Part shown: piece after piece, positions 1-11,140 of the stretch | Numbering within the stretch: the stretch's first letter is position 1 | Layout: the number at the start of each line of letters is the position of its first letter | Assembly (NCBI GenBank): GCA_001414345.1 | Contig: LLCB01000052.1 | Span: forward strand, 62,001 to 126,000 | From: Hymenoscyphus infarciens | Taxonomy: Eukaryota; Ascomycota; Leotiomycetes; Helotiales; Helotiaceae | Direction: 5' to 3' | DNA length: 64,000 bases | Notes under the pieces: generated by a model | What the model saw: the letters and a program-made list of their open reading frames with translations, nothing else | Databases searched by the model: none | What the model was told of the DNA's origin: nothing | Translations under genes and position numbers: made by a program

Positions 1-3000
1 AACCCCCGACAGCACTTTCCGAAATTCTCTACCCACCATGCGCCTTCCAAGTAAACGACTCCTTTCCTCACAAACTCTCTTGCTTTGACGCCGGTGGGTT
101 TCACGATCAAAGCTTGGATACCAATTTTCTTCTTTGTATTTTTTGCAATATGGTGGTAGAGAGGCAGGAGATAGGTGAGTGTAGACTCCGCCTCTCGCTC
201 CTCAGGATCCTGGGCTTGGAAAGGCAGAAAATCATCCTCGAAATCGAGGGAGATGGAACGGCTGGTACTTGGGGAAGAGATATCGAAGACGGGGAGGGAG
301 AAAGTACTTCCTCGATAATAACGAGCCGTGTATGAACGAGGGGACACACGGTGGATTTCTACTCGTATTAGGGAGGCTTCTAGGTATAAGGTTCCTTTTG
401 AGAGTTGTCCGTAGATATCGCCTGCTACCGGGAGGATATCTGCTTTTTGGAAGGTGGTGAGGGGGGAAAGGAGGAGGGATTTGGATTCTGGGTGTGCGTT
501 GGAGAGGATGGGGTGGTTTGTTGAGGCCCAGGTCCAGGAGGGGGCTTGGGGGTGTTTTGGTGGGGTAGATTTTTGTTGTTGTTTTTGTTTTTGCTTTTGC
601 TTTTGCTTTTGCGGGTGGGGGATGGGAAGGACGCGCCAGGGGAGTTGGAAGAGGATGTCTTTTTTCCAGAGACCGGCGAAGTATTCTTCTGGGGGGCCGT
701 GGCGTTGTGCTAGGCCTGAGATTGCTACGAGTTTATCGCGCTCTGGGAAGGTGAGGGTTCGTCGCGTGTATTGATGTACTATCTCTGCCCAACCTGGAGG
801 ACCCCAATGCTTTTTGAAAGGAAGCGTTGAAGATAATGGAGTGGGTTGATATCGTTTCGTTGTTATATCTAGATCTGTAGGCGAGGATTCTGATGTCTTC
901 TGCGTTTTGCATTGGAAGAAGATTCTATCGAGTCCGAAATGGAGGGTTCGTGGGGCGAGAGTTAGTTCTTGGAGGATCCAACCTCTTTTTTGAAGTGGTG
1001 ATTTGGTGATTGATTGATCCCAGTGGCGGAAACCGTCATCGTGAGCCCGGACTCGGAAGGTGGTAGATGAGCTTTCGTCTTTGAATATGCAGCCTTGGAC
1101 TTCGAAGGGGTTTCGAGAGACATGGAGGGAGTCAAGGCCGGACATTGCGGAGATGTTGCACCATGAGCCAGCGTAGATGTCTGCCATGTGGGAGGATTCT
1201 CTTTGCCAGTCTGAGAGGGAGTCTTGCAGGATACATAATGAGTCGATCCAGAGGTAGAAGATTCCAAGTCGACGGGCTACCATCATTGCATCTAGAAAGA
1301 CTCTCGGTAAAGCGACGATTGGAATTCGTTGGATGAGTCCTGAGTAATTTGTAGTTGAGAGTTTTGCGGGATGCTCGTCGTTCCATCGGTATGATAATGT
1401 CATGTATCTAGCATCGATTCCGATGTCCTTCTCTTCAATAAGTCGTGGTTCAACGGTTGTGGCACCAACCCCGAGAAAAATGAGCCGTGTTGGTCGTTTG
1501 AGATTTCTTGACAAGTTCTGGCGACAAAGCTCATGGTTGTTAGAGCAGTTCCTGATCCATGTTCTTGCAACAGCTATACTGGTTCTTGAATCGGTAGAGT
1601 GTCCAACTCGTCGAACTACTTGAAGTTAGTGATTGTAGATTCAACAGAACAAATTTCACATACTTTCTTCCTCTTTAGTGAGAGTTTTAGTGATAAAATA
1701 ATCCCAACAAATGGGAGACCAGTTCCTCGTCATGTAACGAATTCGAAAATCTCTACTAAACGAATCCTCTCCGTTATCATCCTTCTCCCCATCCGGATCC
1801 CAATACTTCCACCAAGTCACATGAGCCATCTTAATATCCCCAATCGCCGGACCCAAAACCAAAAGTCTCGTAATTTGAAGTCGACAGAAATGACATCCCC
1901 TCCCGGCAGAATCGAAAAGCTTCAACACATCTGTTTTGAATGATATACTCGGTTGAAATGGATTCAGTCTGTCGTTTACAGGCCATAATTCCCGTAACTC
2001 GAAGATTTTTGCGCAGTTCTTACATGTTCTCAGACGTCCCGAGCTTTGCAAGGAAGGTAGTTTTAGAACTGGTAATGCTTCCCCGCTATAAGGCCCTCGT
2101 GCAAGATGATTCTCTAACAGTTTTCTTTCGAAGATGTGTAGGACTCTAGTCGAAATATAAATGAACGGCTTGAATGAGTGAGAAGTGTGACTTACAAGTC
2201 GAAGTCTTCTAATACTGAAGTGACGATTTCCCGAAATTCCAAGACGTTTTTGTGAAGTATCCTCCGAGTGCGTGTTCGAAACGAGTCAACAAGTTTCTCC
2301 CGATCCTCAAAAATCTGGATTGGAGAACTAGATCTTTTGCCCGGTAGATAGATTTGCTCGGATCGAATCTGGAGGAGGCGTGAGGGTAATTGACTGACAA
2401 CATCTTTATAGGATTGTAAACCTTTGACAGTCGTATCTCTGGTATCCAAATCAATCTCTTGCGCCAAAGTATTCCTCAAAGCCCTCAAAGCGGGAGCAAG
2501 CTCAAGAAGAATATCGTAAAGAGCCTTGATATCCTCATCAAAATACTGCCAAAACTCGTAATCCCTCAAAGTATCTTCCGTTTTCCGTAAGGCCGCGGAT
2601 GATCTTTCAAGCGCGGCACCATCTAGAAACATCTCAACCCCTTTGCTGGTGTGCGTTTTGACCGGAATGTGTTTCCCATCAACACCAGATGCTCTTTCCC
2701 GAGCGATAAACAAATACCGCCAGGCAATATCCAGCTCCAGCCATGTTAATCTACTAACGATGGATTTTTTGTCAACAGGTTGCCATGGTGTCGGGAACCG
2801 GGATAGGCCAGAGATGAAAGTACCATCACCACAACGCGGGAAGACACGTCAATGCCCAAGCTTTGAAAGTGGATTTGTAAAACTCCATAGAGATAGTAAT
2901 ATCGACAGTATTAATTATTCCACATCCCTGGATACTCCGGGCGAGTCGCTCGATGATTTGGAGCGACACACCAACGAGAGCAGAGTTTGGATCCAGAGAT

Positions 3001-3008
3001 GTATGCAT
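1..3008 (-). CDS. HET-domain (heterokaryon incompatibility) protein, 3' end beyond the window
   Basis: HET domains are found in fungal proteins that trigger incompatibility cell death after fusion of unlike strains. Four exons join in phase: 3008-2830, 2753-2196, 2145-1664 and 1618 to the window edge, giving over 900 residues with no stop before base 1. The HET core lies in the last exon: RPTRLIFLG near residue 445, YMTLSYRWN near 480, LWIDSLCILQDS near 530 and RGWILQE near 615, in the usual order and spacing. Two CxxC pairs (CKNC, CHFC) precede it at about residues 288 and 330. A 240-residue N-terminal region with no family I recognise is joined by good splice sites; it could instead be a separate upstream gene. 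The start at 3008 is chosen because the frame closes upstream; an ATG in a strong context at 3211 is in another frame. A (TTTTTG)n run at 575-611 encodes a Gln/Lys tract. Confidence 0.8.
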
Positions 3009-3211
3009 CGTTGGGAACAGTTTTTTTCGATCGGGATTCCTCGTATCAGTTCGCGGGGGAAGATTGAGGCGTCAAAGGGTTTGCGGTTTGCGACACGACT
3101 AGTCTCGCGGACCGTTGTCGCAAGTCCAATCGGTGGATAGGATACTGAGGTGATAAGCGAACGGTGTCTCACTTTTGTCCGGTATTTCAAGTTGGGATGA
3201 CTCGGGCCCAT

Positions 3212-3849
3212 GGTTGTTTACAAAGTCTAGATGTAGGTGGGTCGTTCAATTTCCACAATTTGGGGATTTGCCACCAAAATGCACGTGCTTTTCCACCTCA
3301 CAAACTTGGAGGGCGACGAAAAGTGCTTTCATCTTGAAATGATATAATATAGAAGGTTGAAGATAAAATACGAATCATAAATTCGTTCATGGTACCGGTT
3401 TCACACGATTACCGCTTTGAAGCCAGCTGTCTAGTAATTTGGTGATGGTGCTCCGAGAGCACTATCCCTGAGTACCTTTTCAAGCCAAACTAAACCTCTT
3501 GCTTGCTGTGAAAATCGACTGAGCCTTTTGCTAAATCGGGCACCGAGACTGAAAGTTTAGACATGGATTCCGAAAACATCCAGCTTCTCATGGATTGATT
3601 CCGATGAAGTGTCCATCGGTTGCATTTCACAGAAAAGGTTCTTGACTCGAGGGTTATAGAAGCACAGGGGCTCTCTAGTCGTGTGAGCGCAAGAGTCTGT
3701 GGCAATAAGCGAAGTATTGGTGATGGGAATTGGGTTTGAAGATCGTACTTCGGGTATTTTGGCGGAAGGACTGAAGGAAATGGCGGTTCATTCAAAATAG
3801 GTGAGAGAAGAGAGGCTTTTATGACCCCGTCAAATGGGTGATATCCCGT
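3212..3849. other. Intergenic spacer, no gene recognised
   Basis: Spacer between the HET gene start and the end of the Pth11-like gene. Open frames here lack ATG starts or any family resemblance. I see no repeat or RNA gene. Confidence 0.5.
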
Positions 3850-5862
3850 TCAAAGCGCAGTACCGATCCACCCCCCAGGGGGAGTTGAAGGTCGTTTGTT
3901 TGCGATCATGCTAGGCGTAAAAGTCATCCCAACCTTGATCTCAGTCTCTTCTCCATTCCCCTCTTGTCCAGATGGGCGTTGCAGAGAGGACCTGCTTGAG
4001 TGATCTCTTGTATCTCTTCGGTGCATACTATCTGTCATGTTCTGGGGTAACTCGGATTTTGTTGGATTGAAAACTTCCACAGGCTCGTGAAAGTGTGGGT
4101 TTTCCAACGGTTCGGGATATTTTTCAACATCAAGATCTCGCAGTAAGAGAACGTCGGGCGATACGATGATCCTTTTGTTGTACATCGGCTCGACCCTGTG
4201 TGCTTGGACAGGGGAATATACTCTCATCTTAGGTTGTTCTACCAGTGAAGAGCGCGCTGAATTTTGTCTTATGTATGAAGGTTGCCGTCTATATATAGAA
4301 CGAGATGGTTGCTGATATCCATGTTGGGACTGGCTGGGGTCACTGGAAATATCGAAGGCTCGAGGGAACTGTCGCGCGAGAAGTGGTCGGAAACTGGGCA
4401 AGCAAGCGCAAATCGTTGCGACACTAACTTCAATTGTAGACCATGTGACAGGAATTGTATTGTCCCCTAGCATAGCTTGTCAGTAACTGCAAGATCTGAA
4501 TCAAGAGTGAGGGCAAGGAAGGCTTACATGCAGAATATGTGATTTTTCCAAAGGAGCCAATGATTTTCAGCCTAATGAGACTGATTATAGTAGCGCTGTG
4601 ATCATTAGCCATGATGAATTGATCGTTTTCACGAGAAGTGAACCTACAAGGTTCCGAATGCAAACATGAACAAAACGTTGAGCTTTTTCTTCAGGCGCAT
4701 CTTCAATGCGAGACATGAAGGTATTGGCAAAGCCAGTATTGCCACATCAAGTCCTAAGCCTACAAAGCTAGCGGCATATATCAATGCATTCAGATCAATG
4801 CATATATTTTGGTCCGAGAGGCTGGTAAGATCCCACGCTCCTGCTACAATTTAAATTAGCTTACAAGACCTAACAGCATTTAAGAGGATCTTACAAACAG
4901 GATTGCATTGAAATATCAAAAGAAAGACAATGGCTAGACCTGACACAACAATAGCAGCCAATAAGACGTAGCATGCAGTTCTAAAACGGCGAGAAGGGAA
5001 GATTCGTGGCTTTATGAAATTAGTTAACATGCCCGGATACAAGGGACTTCTGGTACTTGAAATCTTACATAGAACATGACTATTGAAACTTTGATGGTAG
5101 TGGTGGCTATAGAATAGAAAATTTCTGAAACATATAGAATCTGATTGTATTAACTCTTTTGAATTTAACTCGCAGAGTGTTGTGTTTCTTTACCTTTAAA
5201 AGAGCTCCTACTCTGTAAGGATCAACGTCCCAAAAACGCCTTCCAAAACCATTTGAATGTCCATCTAGTTGCTCGTCAGCTTCGGCAAGCAAGTTCGGAT
5301 CTCCCAAACATACTATAATAACACATCGCCAAGTGAGTAATGATAAATAATCCAGCCACAGCCAGCAAACCATCATCATATCCAATTCCCTTGGTGATTG
5401 CGTAGCGAGAATAAAATCGTATGCCAATGGCAGCCAAGGCGAGTGTGGTTAGAGTGAATTGGGTGATATCCATCTCGCGGATCTTGTTAGGTATATAAAC
5501 TCCCTCGCACAATTTTCGATTCATGATAGAAGCCTCTTCTTCGTGTAAGTGCAGTCCAAAGTTAAGGTAGGTTTGACGTACGGGTTAGATCTTTGCCGGT
5601 ACAAACTAGTGTAATACATTGATATAGGGAGGCTTGTAGTGTTGCATTGTTGCAGGTTACGGCTCGGTTGGCAAGTATTTCTGGGGTCAAACCGGCGGCA
5701 AGACATGGGATCTGTATATTGTTAACCATGAAAATGTTAACTAGAGTTGGCTCGACTTACAGAACATTTTGGAACTTGAGAAACAACTTCAGTGAGATTG
5801 ATGCTTGCAGCTATGGCAAGTGTTATTGCTATGCTGTGGAGGAGAATCTTGTGGGGATGCAT
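3850..5862 (-). CDS. CFEM-type, Pth11-like seven-transmembrane protein (SAT4/rhodopsin-like family)
   Basis: Likely a plasma-membrane receptor-like protein of the fungal Pth11 group. About nine exons join in phase. Exon 1 (5862-5761) gives a signal peptide (MHPHKILLHSIAITLAIAAS) followed by the start of a Cys-rich CFEM module; exon 2 (5711-5582) continues it with Cys spaced as in VPKCSIPC, TCNNATL, YQCI, VCTG. The membrane part then shows RFYSRYAI plus a YDDG motif, IATTTIKVSIVMFY, RIFPSRRFR, FQCNPVSGAWDL, a CIDLNALIYAAS helix, LALPIP, and WDNTIPVTWSTIEVSVATICACLPS before a hydrophilic tail of about 170 residues. These follow the SAT4 domain order. One intron near 5290 seems only about 34 nt, so that boundary is uncertain. 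CFEM/Pth11 proteins sense surfaces or hosts in some pathogens; that role is not shown here. Confidence 0.85.
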
Positions 5863-6112
5863 GCTTCGGTGGTCTCGGCCGACTGTATTGACTCTAAGGA
5901 ACGCTCTTCGTCAACTGCAGTCGATCAGGGCAATCAACTTGTAGACTGTATTGTGCCTGAAATATGGTAATTCTAAGTGATGGCGAAACATGTCTTCTTA
6001 ACAAGCACTCAAGCTCGAAAATAAGTGTAGGTTTAGATCCCAAACGTGTATAGCTAACTTGTATCTGTGCGAAAAGTATATCGTCAACGAACAGGCGACC
6101 CGTACATCATTA

Positions 6113-6643
6113 CTAAAAATTGCACAGACAAAAATCTCGAAAGCATTTGTCAGAAGTCATAAGGCTGGGTGTCTTGTTTGTTTCAGACGAACGTGTGGAA
6201 CTCCGTGGGCTGGAAGCTGGTATTGATGAAGTAATGTTTGTTATGGAGGAATCGGACACATCGGGCATCGGAAGCATCGAGATATTAGTGCCTGAAGAGC
6301 GAAAGTTCCCCATGTTTCGATATGGATGAGGCTTTCCAATCATTTGCTGCCTTGTGATATACTTGTACTCGTACGAGTACTCCATAGCAAGGAGTGCCGC
6401 ATCCGAAAAGCTCTTTCTAACTGGACGCTTGTCACAAGTCACTATTCCCACTGAAGTTTGTCGGTTGTAGAAAAACGGCCGTGTACGAGATTTAACTTCC
6501 ACTGTTCCCAACTCGGACGGAAACGGAGTAGCGATTGGATGCACAGAGAGAAACATTTGCCTCTTTGCATCTTGGGATGAATTGCATTGTACAAGAACAC
6601 AAATACGAAAAATAGCAAGAAACGGTAGGAAACTCGGATTCAT
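6113..6643 (-). CDS. Small candidate secreted protein, weak resemblance to RNase N1/T1-like effectors
   Basis: A single-exon frame of 176 residues starting with ATG. The first 22 residues (MNPSFLPFLAIFRICVLVQC) look like a signal peptide. The middle has VTCDKRPVRKSFSDAALLA followed about 24 residues on by GKPHPYRNMGNF. That layout (Cys, a helix rich in Ala, then a PHxYxN-type segment) recalls fungal N1/T1 ribonucleases and the RNase-like effectors of biotrophs. The expected downstream RNase segments are not recognisable, and the last 50 residues are Ser/Thr-rich, so the resemblance may be chance, or the 3' half may be frameshifted. It lies between the Pth11-like gene and the oxidoreductase. 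I regard a real secreted protein as possible and the ribonuclease link as speculative. Confidence 0.4.
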   Translation of the reverse strand: MNPSFLPFLAIFRICVLVQCNSSQDAKRQMFLSVHPIATPFPSELGTVEVKSRTRPFFYNRQTSVGIVTCDKRPVRKSFSDAALLAMEYSYEYKYITRQQMIGKPHPYRNMGNFRSSGTNISMLPMPDVSDSSITNITSSIPASSPRSSTRSSETNKTPSLMTSDKCFRDFCLCNF

Positions 6644-7243
6644 GGATAGGTCATCTCCATTAGCGCCAATGGACGCGCGGCACTGCCGCTGTACGGCATT
6701 GTAGCACGAAGCAATGTAATGATGGGGATTGAGCAGGACAATTGAAGAATACTCGATGTCGTAGGTAAGATTTGAGTTGCGAGGAGGAGAGGGGAAGATA
6801 GATACACACCTGGCCTGGCCTGGGTGTGGGTAGCCTCAGGTAGTTCCGATGTTCCTCCGTGAGAATCGCCACGACATCAGCAGAACTCAACCAGAACTCA
6901 GAACGACCGCAGAACGACCGCCACCATCGTAACATAACAATTGGGCCATGATAATTCAATGTCTTCGTATATTGAACCAAAGGGATATACAGAATGCAAT
7001 TTCGGTCCCACCCAACAGCACCTCTATCAAGGGTTCGCAGGTAGGAGCAGGCACAGGTTTGGCCTTCAACACAACATCCCACTTCCCTTCAGCTTCACCC
7101 CACCAAAGCTGGTCTCGCCTGCTAGTGATCCTTCCAATTACCAATGATCTAGCCAACTTTGCAATCTTCTCCCCTCCCTTGCTCTCTCTCCAACATACAT
7201 TCATTATCCATCCATCATACATCACAGGAAGCAATATTAAACA

Positions 7244-8400
7244 ATGGCCGGAAAAAGCTACAATGTTGGTGTGATAGGATATGGGTCAGTAGAACAACCC
7301 TCCTTACTCCGCCATCAATATGCGGAAAGCTAACAGTTGGGCACAGAATGTCCGCAAAGGTCTTCCATATTCCCCTCGTCCAAGTTACCCCTCAGTTCAA
7401 GCTTCACGCCATCGTGCAACGCACCCCAAAATCAAACGACGATGCCTCCAAAGACCACCCGGATGCGAAAATATACCACTCTGCGGAGGAGATGTTTGCG
7501 GATTCTGTGGTGGACATTGTTGCCATCACCACAACACCAGATACCCATTTCTCCTTTGCAAAAGCTGCAATTGAAGCAGGCAAACATGTCATCGTGGAAA
7601 AGCCATTCGTCCCAACGAGCTCCGAGGCACAACAGCTGGTTGAACTATCCGCAAAGACCGGAAAGCTGATTTGCGTATACCAAAACCGAAGATGGGACTC
7701 CGATTTCCTCACCATAAAGAAGTTGTTGGATGATGGCACAATTGGAAGATGCGTAGAATTCAACACTCACTTCGATCGATACAAGCCTGTTCGTCCTGAC
7801 ACATGGAAAGGAACGTTGGGAATGAGCCAAGCCGGTGGCGTCTTGTACGATCTTGGAACACATTTGATCGATCAGGCATATGTACTATTCGGTATGCCTG
7901 CGAGTGTCACCGCAATATTTGCGAACCAGAGACACGATGGCCAAGCGGAACCAGACAGCATTACGGTCTTGTTACAGTACGCAAACAATGGACCACTGGT
8001 TACTGTAAAGGCTGGAGTTATGTCTGTGGAAACCGAACAACCACGATTTTGGGTTCGGGGCACCAAGGGCAGCTTCAAGAAATTCCACCTCGACGTTCAA
8101 GAGGACCAGCTGAAGGCTGGAAAGAAGCCAGGCGATGCAGAGTTTGGTGTTGAGGGCGCCGAGAGGTCAGGAACATTAGTCGTCCTGCAGGATGGCAAGC
8201 CAAAGGAGAGCAAGCTTACCAACATTGAACCACTGACCTACGCCTCTCTATACTCGAGGTTTGCGGACGCAATTGATGGGGCTGGATTTGATGCTGTGCC
8301 GGTCAAGGCAACTGAAGCGCGAGATGTTTTGAAGATAATTGAAGCTGCGAAGGAGAGCGCTGCACATGGGAAGATTGTGAAGGTTTCTGCTTTTGCATAG
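7244..8400 (+). CDS. Gfo/Idh/MocA-family NAD(P)-dependent oxidoreductase
   Basis: Cytosolic dinucleotide-dependent dehydrogenase of the glucose-fructose oxidoreductase/inositol dehydrogenase family; the substrate is likely a sugar or polyol but cannot be read from the sequence. Two exons, 7244-7284 and 7347-8400, give 364 residues; the intron has GTCAGT, CTAAC and CAG. The Rossmann start VGVIGYGMSAKVFH spans the splice. Then come ITTTPDTHFSFAKAA, the diagnostic GKHVIVEKPF at about residue 110 and the catalytic-region motif GGVLYDLGTHLIDQA. The C-terminal half is the usual beta-sheet domain ending with ALYS-like TYASLYSRFADAI. Length and order are normal for the yeast/fungal YMR315W/Gfo-like branch. 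ATG 7244 has a good context (AACAATGGCC) and is the only start that includes the nucleotide-binding loop. Confidence 0.93.
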
Positions 8401-9878
8401 AACATTGAAGATCTGTGCTGAAATATAATGAATGGTACCCATAAATGCTTTCCACTAACGGTTCTAAGAGAAATGGGGGCCCTTGGGAATATTGGTTAAG
8501 TAGATCGTTGACTATGTTTAGTATTCTGGTTTTCTCTAAAAGGATGCTCTAACGATTCTGTTACAGTTGAGCTTACTTGACTTGATACCTATATAAGCAT
8601 ACTGTCTCAGTCCTTTAACTCAGGATAATTCCCGTTCAAGTCGTGAGTTTCAATAACATACTTTCCTAGGACGCAGAATTAGAATGCCCAGGTAGTTGTT
8701 ACGATATATTCCTGTCTCTCTCTTATCATACCAATCGCTAATGCACAACCGTAATATTCTCATTCATCATTTCAACGCGAGGAAATCATTTTTTCTCCGG
8801 GGACCTTTCTTCGTGTACATGAGGTAAGAAATCATTTCGCTTACCGAGTTTTCTGGACGGGAGGATCGATTCGTATAAAGTATGTACGGACGGATGACAA
8901 TGGGTAGCTAAATAAGGAAACAAATGTGACCGTGACGGTAGGGGCCAGCCTCGCTTTTACCCCTGCAGGAACCTTATAGAAACCCTAGTACCCGTCGGTC
9001 AACTTCAGGACACACATTTACAGGAATTAATTCCCCCTCATAGCCTTACTCACGGCTTAAAAACCCCTCCTCGACCGGAGCCAGTGTTCATCGGCGCCGC
9101 TTGTCACTTCGACGCGTACACAGGAACCCTGCCCAGATGAAAATACGAGTCGCGGCTTTTCATTCCGCGTATTTTGAATCCATTTCCAGAACAGATCCAT
9201 TTGGATTCCATCCAATCAAGCCTCCTTCCCAATCCATCGGACCTTTAATTTCCGATCTCCGCGGGTGCATACCCTGAGGTTCACTCTGGCTTAATGGATG
9301 GGGAAAGGTTGACGTGCCTATTGCGGCTTATGAGAAGGAGAGATTGGATGGTGGGGTAAGAAGGGGAGGAGGGCATAAGAAGGGGGTCGTCCTCCTTTCT
9401 TTGGGTCTTGTTTTACACTACGAAGGTCCTTTTTCTTGAATATATTTTTTGCTTTTTTCTAAACAGACGGAACTATCCTTTGCCCACCCCCTTTTTTTTT
9501 GTGGGATTTGAAACGGGATTTTGACGATCTTTATTTTGAGGAATGATAACGGGCACGACGAGACGATTTATCTTTTGACATTCTTGCTTTTGAAAGAAAA
9601 GAAGAGAGTAGAGAAGAGAAAAAAGAAATCACAACAGGAATTTGGGAAGCACGAGAGCAATTGGACGCAGGCCCGAGTCAGAAATCTCAACGCTTTCAAC
9701 TGGACGACGGGAAGAAATCAAAGGAGGGGAAATTCGAAGGCAAATCCCACTCTACCTACACCCTTCGGAGAAATTCTATTATATCAACAGCTTTCTGGAG
9801 GATTCGGAAGTTGTCATACAAATCTGCCTCAGACCTTCACTTCTCGTCTCATCATCCATCAACCAAACTCCAGCCAAA
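8401..9878. promoter_or_regulatory. Long intergenic region with probable promoter and long 5' leader of the 9879 gene
   Basis: About 1.5 kb with no family-like coding. From about 9410 the + strand carries T-rich and CT-rich tracts, then an A/G-rich stretch at 9590-9720, typical of a fungal core promoter and leader. The assignment as leader is inference from position and composition. Confidence 0.35.
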
Positions 9879-10148
9879 ATGTACTCCTCCAAAACCACCG
9901 AAATCAGTACCTCACAACAACCGAGAAAAATGAAGGAACTCAGAACAGCAACTCTCATGTTTGTACTCAGTGCACTTAGTTATGCAATCTTTGTATTTGT
10001 CGTCTTTGGGGTGAAGGAGATGGTTGTTAGAGGTGTGGGCATGAGTGGTGTTAGTGAAGATGGATTTGGAGAGGAGAGTGCAGGCGGATGGGGAAGAATG
10101 GGGGGTATGGTTAGGGGGAGGAGGATGTTTGAGAATAAAGGTCATTAG
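9879..10148 (+). CDS. Small single-pass membrane protein, function unknown
   Basis: An 89-residue frame with a favourable start (CAGCCAAAATG). A short polar N-terminus with Lys/Arg (QQPRKMKELR) precedes one hydrophobic helix (TATLMFVLSALSYAIFVFVV) and a Gly/Glu-rich tail ending in an Arg-rich patch (VRGRRMFENKGH). I do not recognise a family. Its stop codon overlaps the stop of the gene on the opposite strand. It could be a small membrane peptide or a chance frame; the tidy leader and start favour a gene. Confidence 0.45.
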   Translation: MYSSKTTEISTSQQPRKMKELRTATLMFVLSALSYAIFVFVVFGVKEMVVRGVGMSGVSEDGFGEESAGGWGRMGGMVRGRRMFENKGH

Positions 10149-10462
10149 AAGAAGGGATGGAAAGAGAACATGGTCGAGATGAGGGAGGAGGAGGAGAATG
10201 AGCCAGGCTTAGTGAGGTGGAACTTGATATGATCGGAGAGTTCCAAGACCGAGGGGCGCTCGACGCTATTTTCGAGTAATCTATCCAATCGTACTCGAGG
10301 GGAGGGGGAGGGGGAGGGGGAAGGCTGAGAGAGAGTAGAAGAAGCATGATGGGAACCAGAACGGAAAAATACACGATTCGATTGTCCATGGTTACGATCC
10401 GAGAGTTCGACTATGAGGTTGGATTTGGAGTTTGTGGAGTTAGAATGTTGTTGCATCACCAT
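10145..10462 (-). CDS. Small Ser-rich protein with a conserved-looking C-terminal motif, function unknown
   Basis: A 105-residue frame from ATG 10462. The sequence is polar: NSTNSKSN, VFFRSGSHHASS, a (SP)4 run encoded by a GGGGAG repeat, then RLDRLLENSVERPSVLELSD followed by HIKFHL. The last block looks like a folded helix rather than random translation, which is why I list it. No signal peptide or membrane segment is seen. The stop (TAA) shares bases with the stop (TAG) of the + strand gene, so the two are tail-to-tail. No function can be assigned. Confidence 0.45.
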   Translation of the reverse strand: MVMQQHSNSTNSKSNLIVELSDRNHGQSNRVFFRSGSHHASSTLSQPSPSPSPSPRVRLDRLLENSVERPSVLELSDHIKFHLTKPGSFSSSSLISTMFSFHPFF

Positions 10463-11140
10463 TCTTAGGGGAATCTTACGAATATTAGATTGGCTTGGCC
10501 GGGTTCTTTTTCTCTTTTTAGAGAATTTATATATGAAGGGTCCTATCGGCAGATATAGAGGTATATATGGATAGACGAGCGAGATCACATTTAGAAAAGG
10601 TTGTCGATTTCTCGAAGCCCTGGGTCTTTTCCATGATGCTTCAAATGACTTCTTCTTTTACTACATGGTGAAAAGATACATCAAATCCAAATGTGAGAGC
10701 CTCAACTCCAACAGGCCTCCTCAATTCTAGCTAACATCCCCAGTTCACAGAACGTCGTCTCTTTCATCGCAAAATTCAATAGTCTCAGGTCTTGATTCTT
10801 GAGTCAAACCCCCCTCCCCTCGATTATTTTGACCCCAAGGACAGGTGAAGAAGCAACCCCCCATAATTTCGCGCGACCTCCATGCTGCCATTATAAAAGG
10901 TTCACACCTTTCTATTCCTCATTTTATCTATTAATTTGAGGCAATTCTGTTCAGCCACATTCCTCAGCCTTCGATAACCCCTGTTCAGTAATCGTGGCCG
11001 TGTCAGGCCGAATCAGTATGACTGACCGAAACAGGCGGTGACTCAACCTTTCCTTTATAACCCCAATTCATTTTCCTTTCATCTCTCTTACGTTTTGATA
11101 TTTACCTACCAGAAACAATCGACTAAATCTGACAATCAAT
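10463..11140. other. Spacer between the 10462 gene start and the asparaginyl-tRNA synthetase relic
   Basis: About 680 bases with pyrimidine-rich stretches near 10850-11100, as in fungal promoters. No coding family, RNA gene or repeat was recognised. Confidence 0.4.

Noticed and set aside
9642..10148. A longer reading of the small membrane gene starting upstream of 9879
   Set aside because: The upstream part starts at a non-ATG codon and is purine-rich leader-like sequence; ATG 9879 has a good context.
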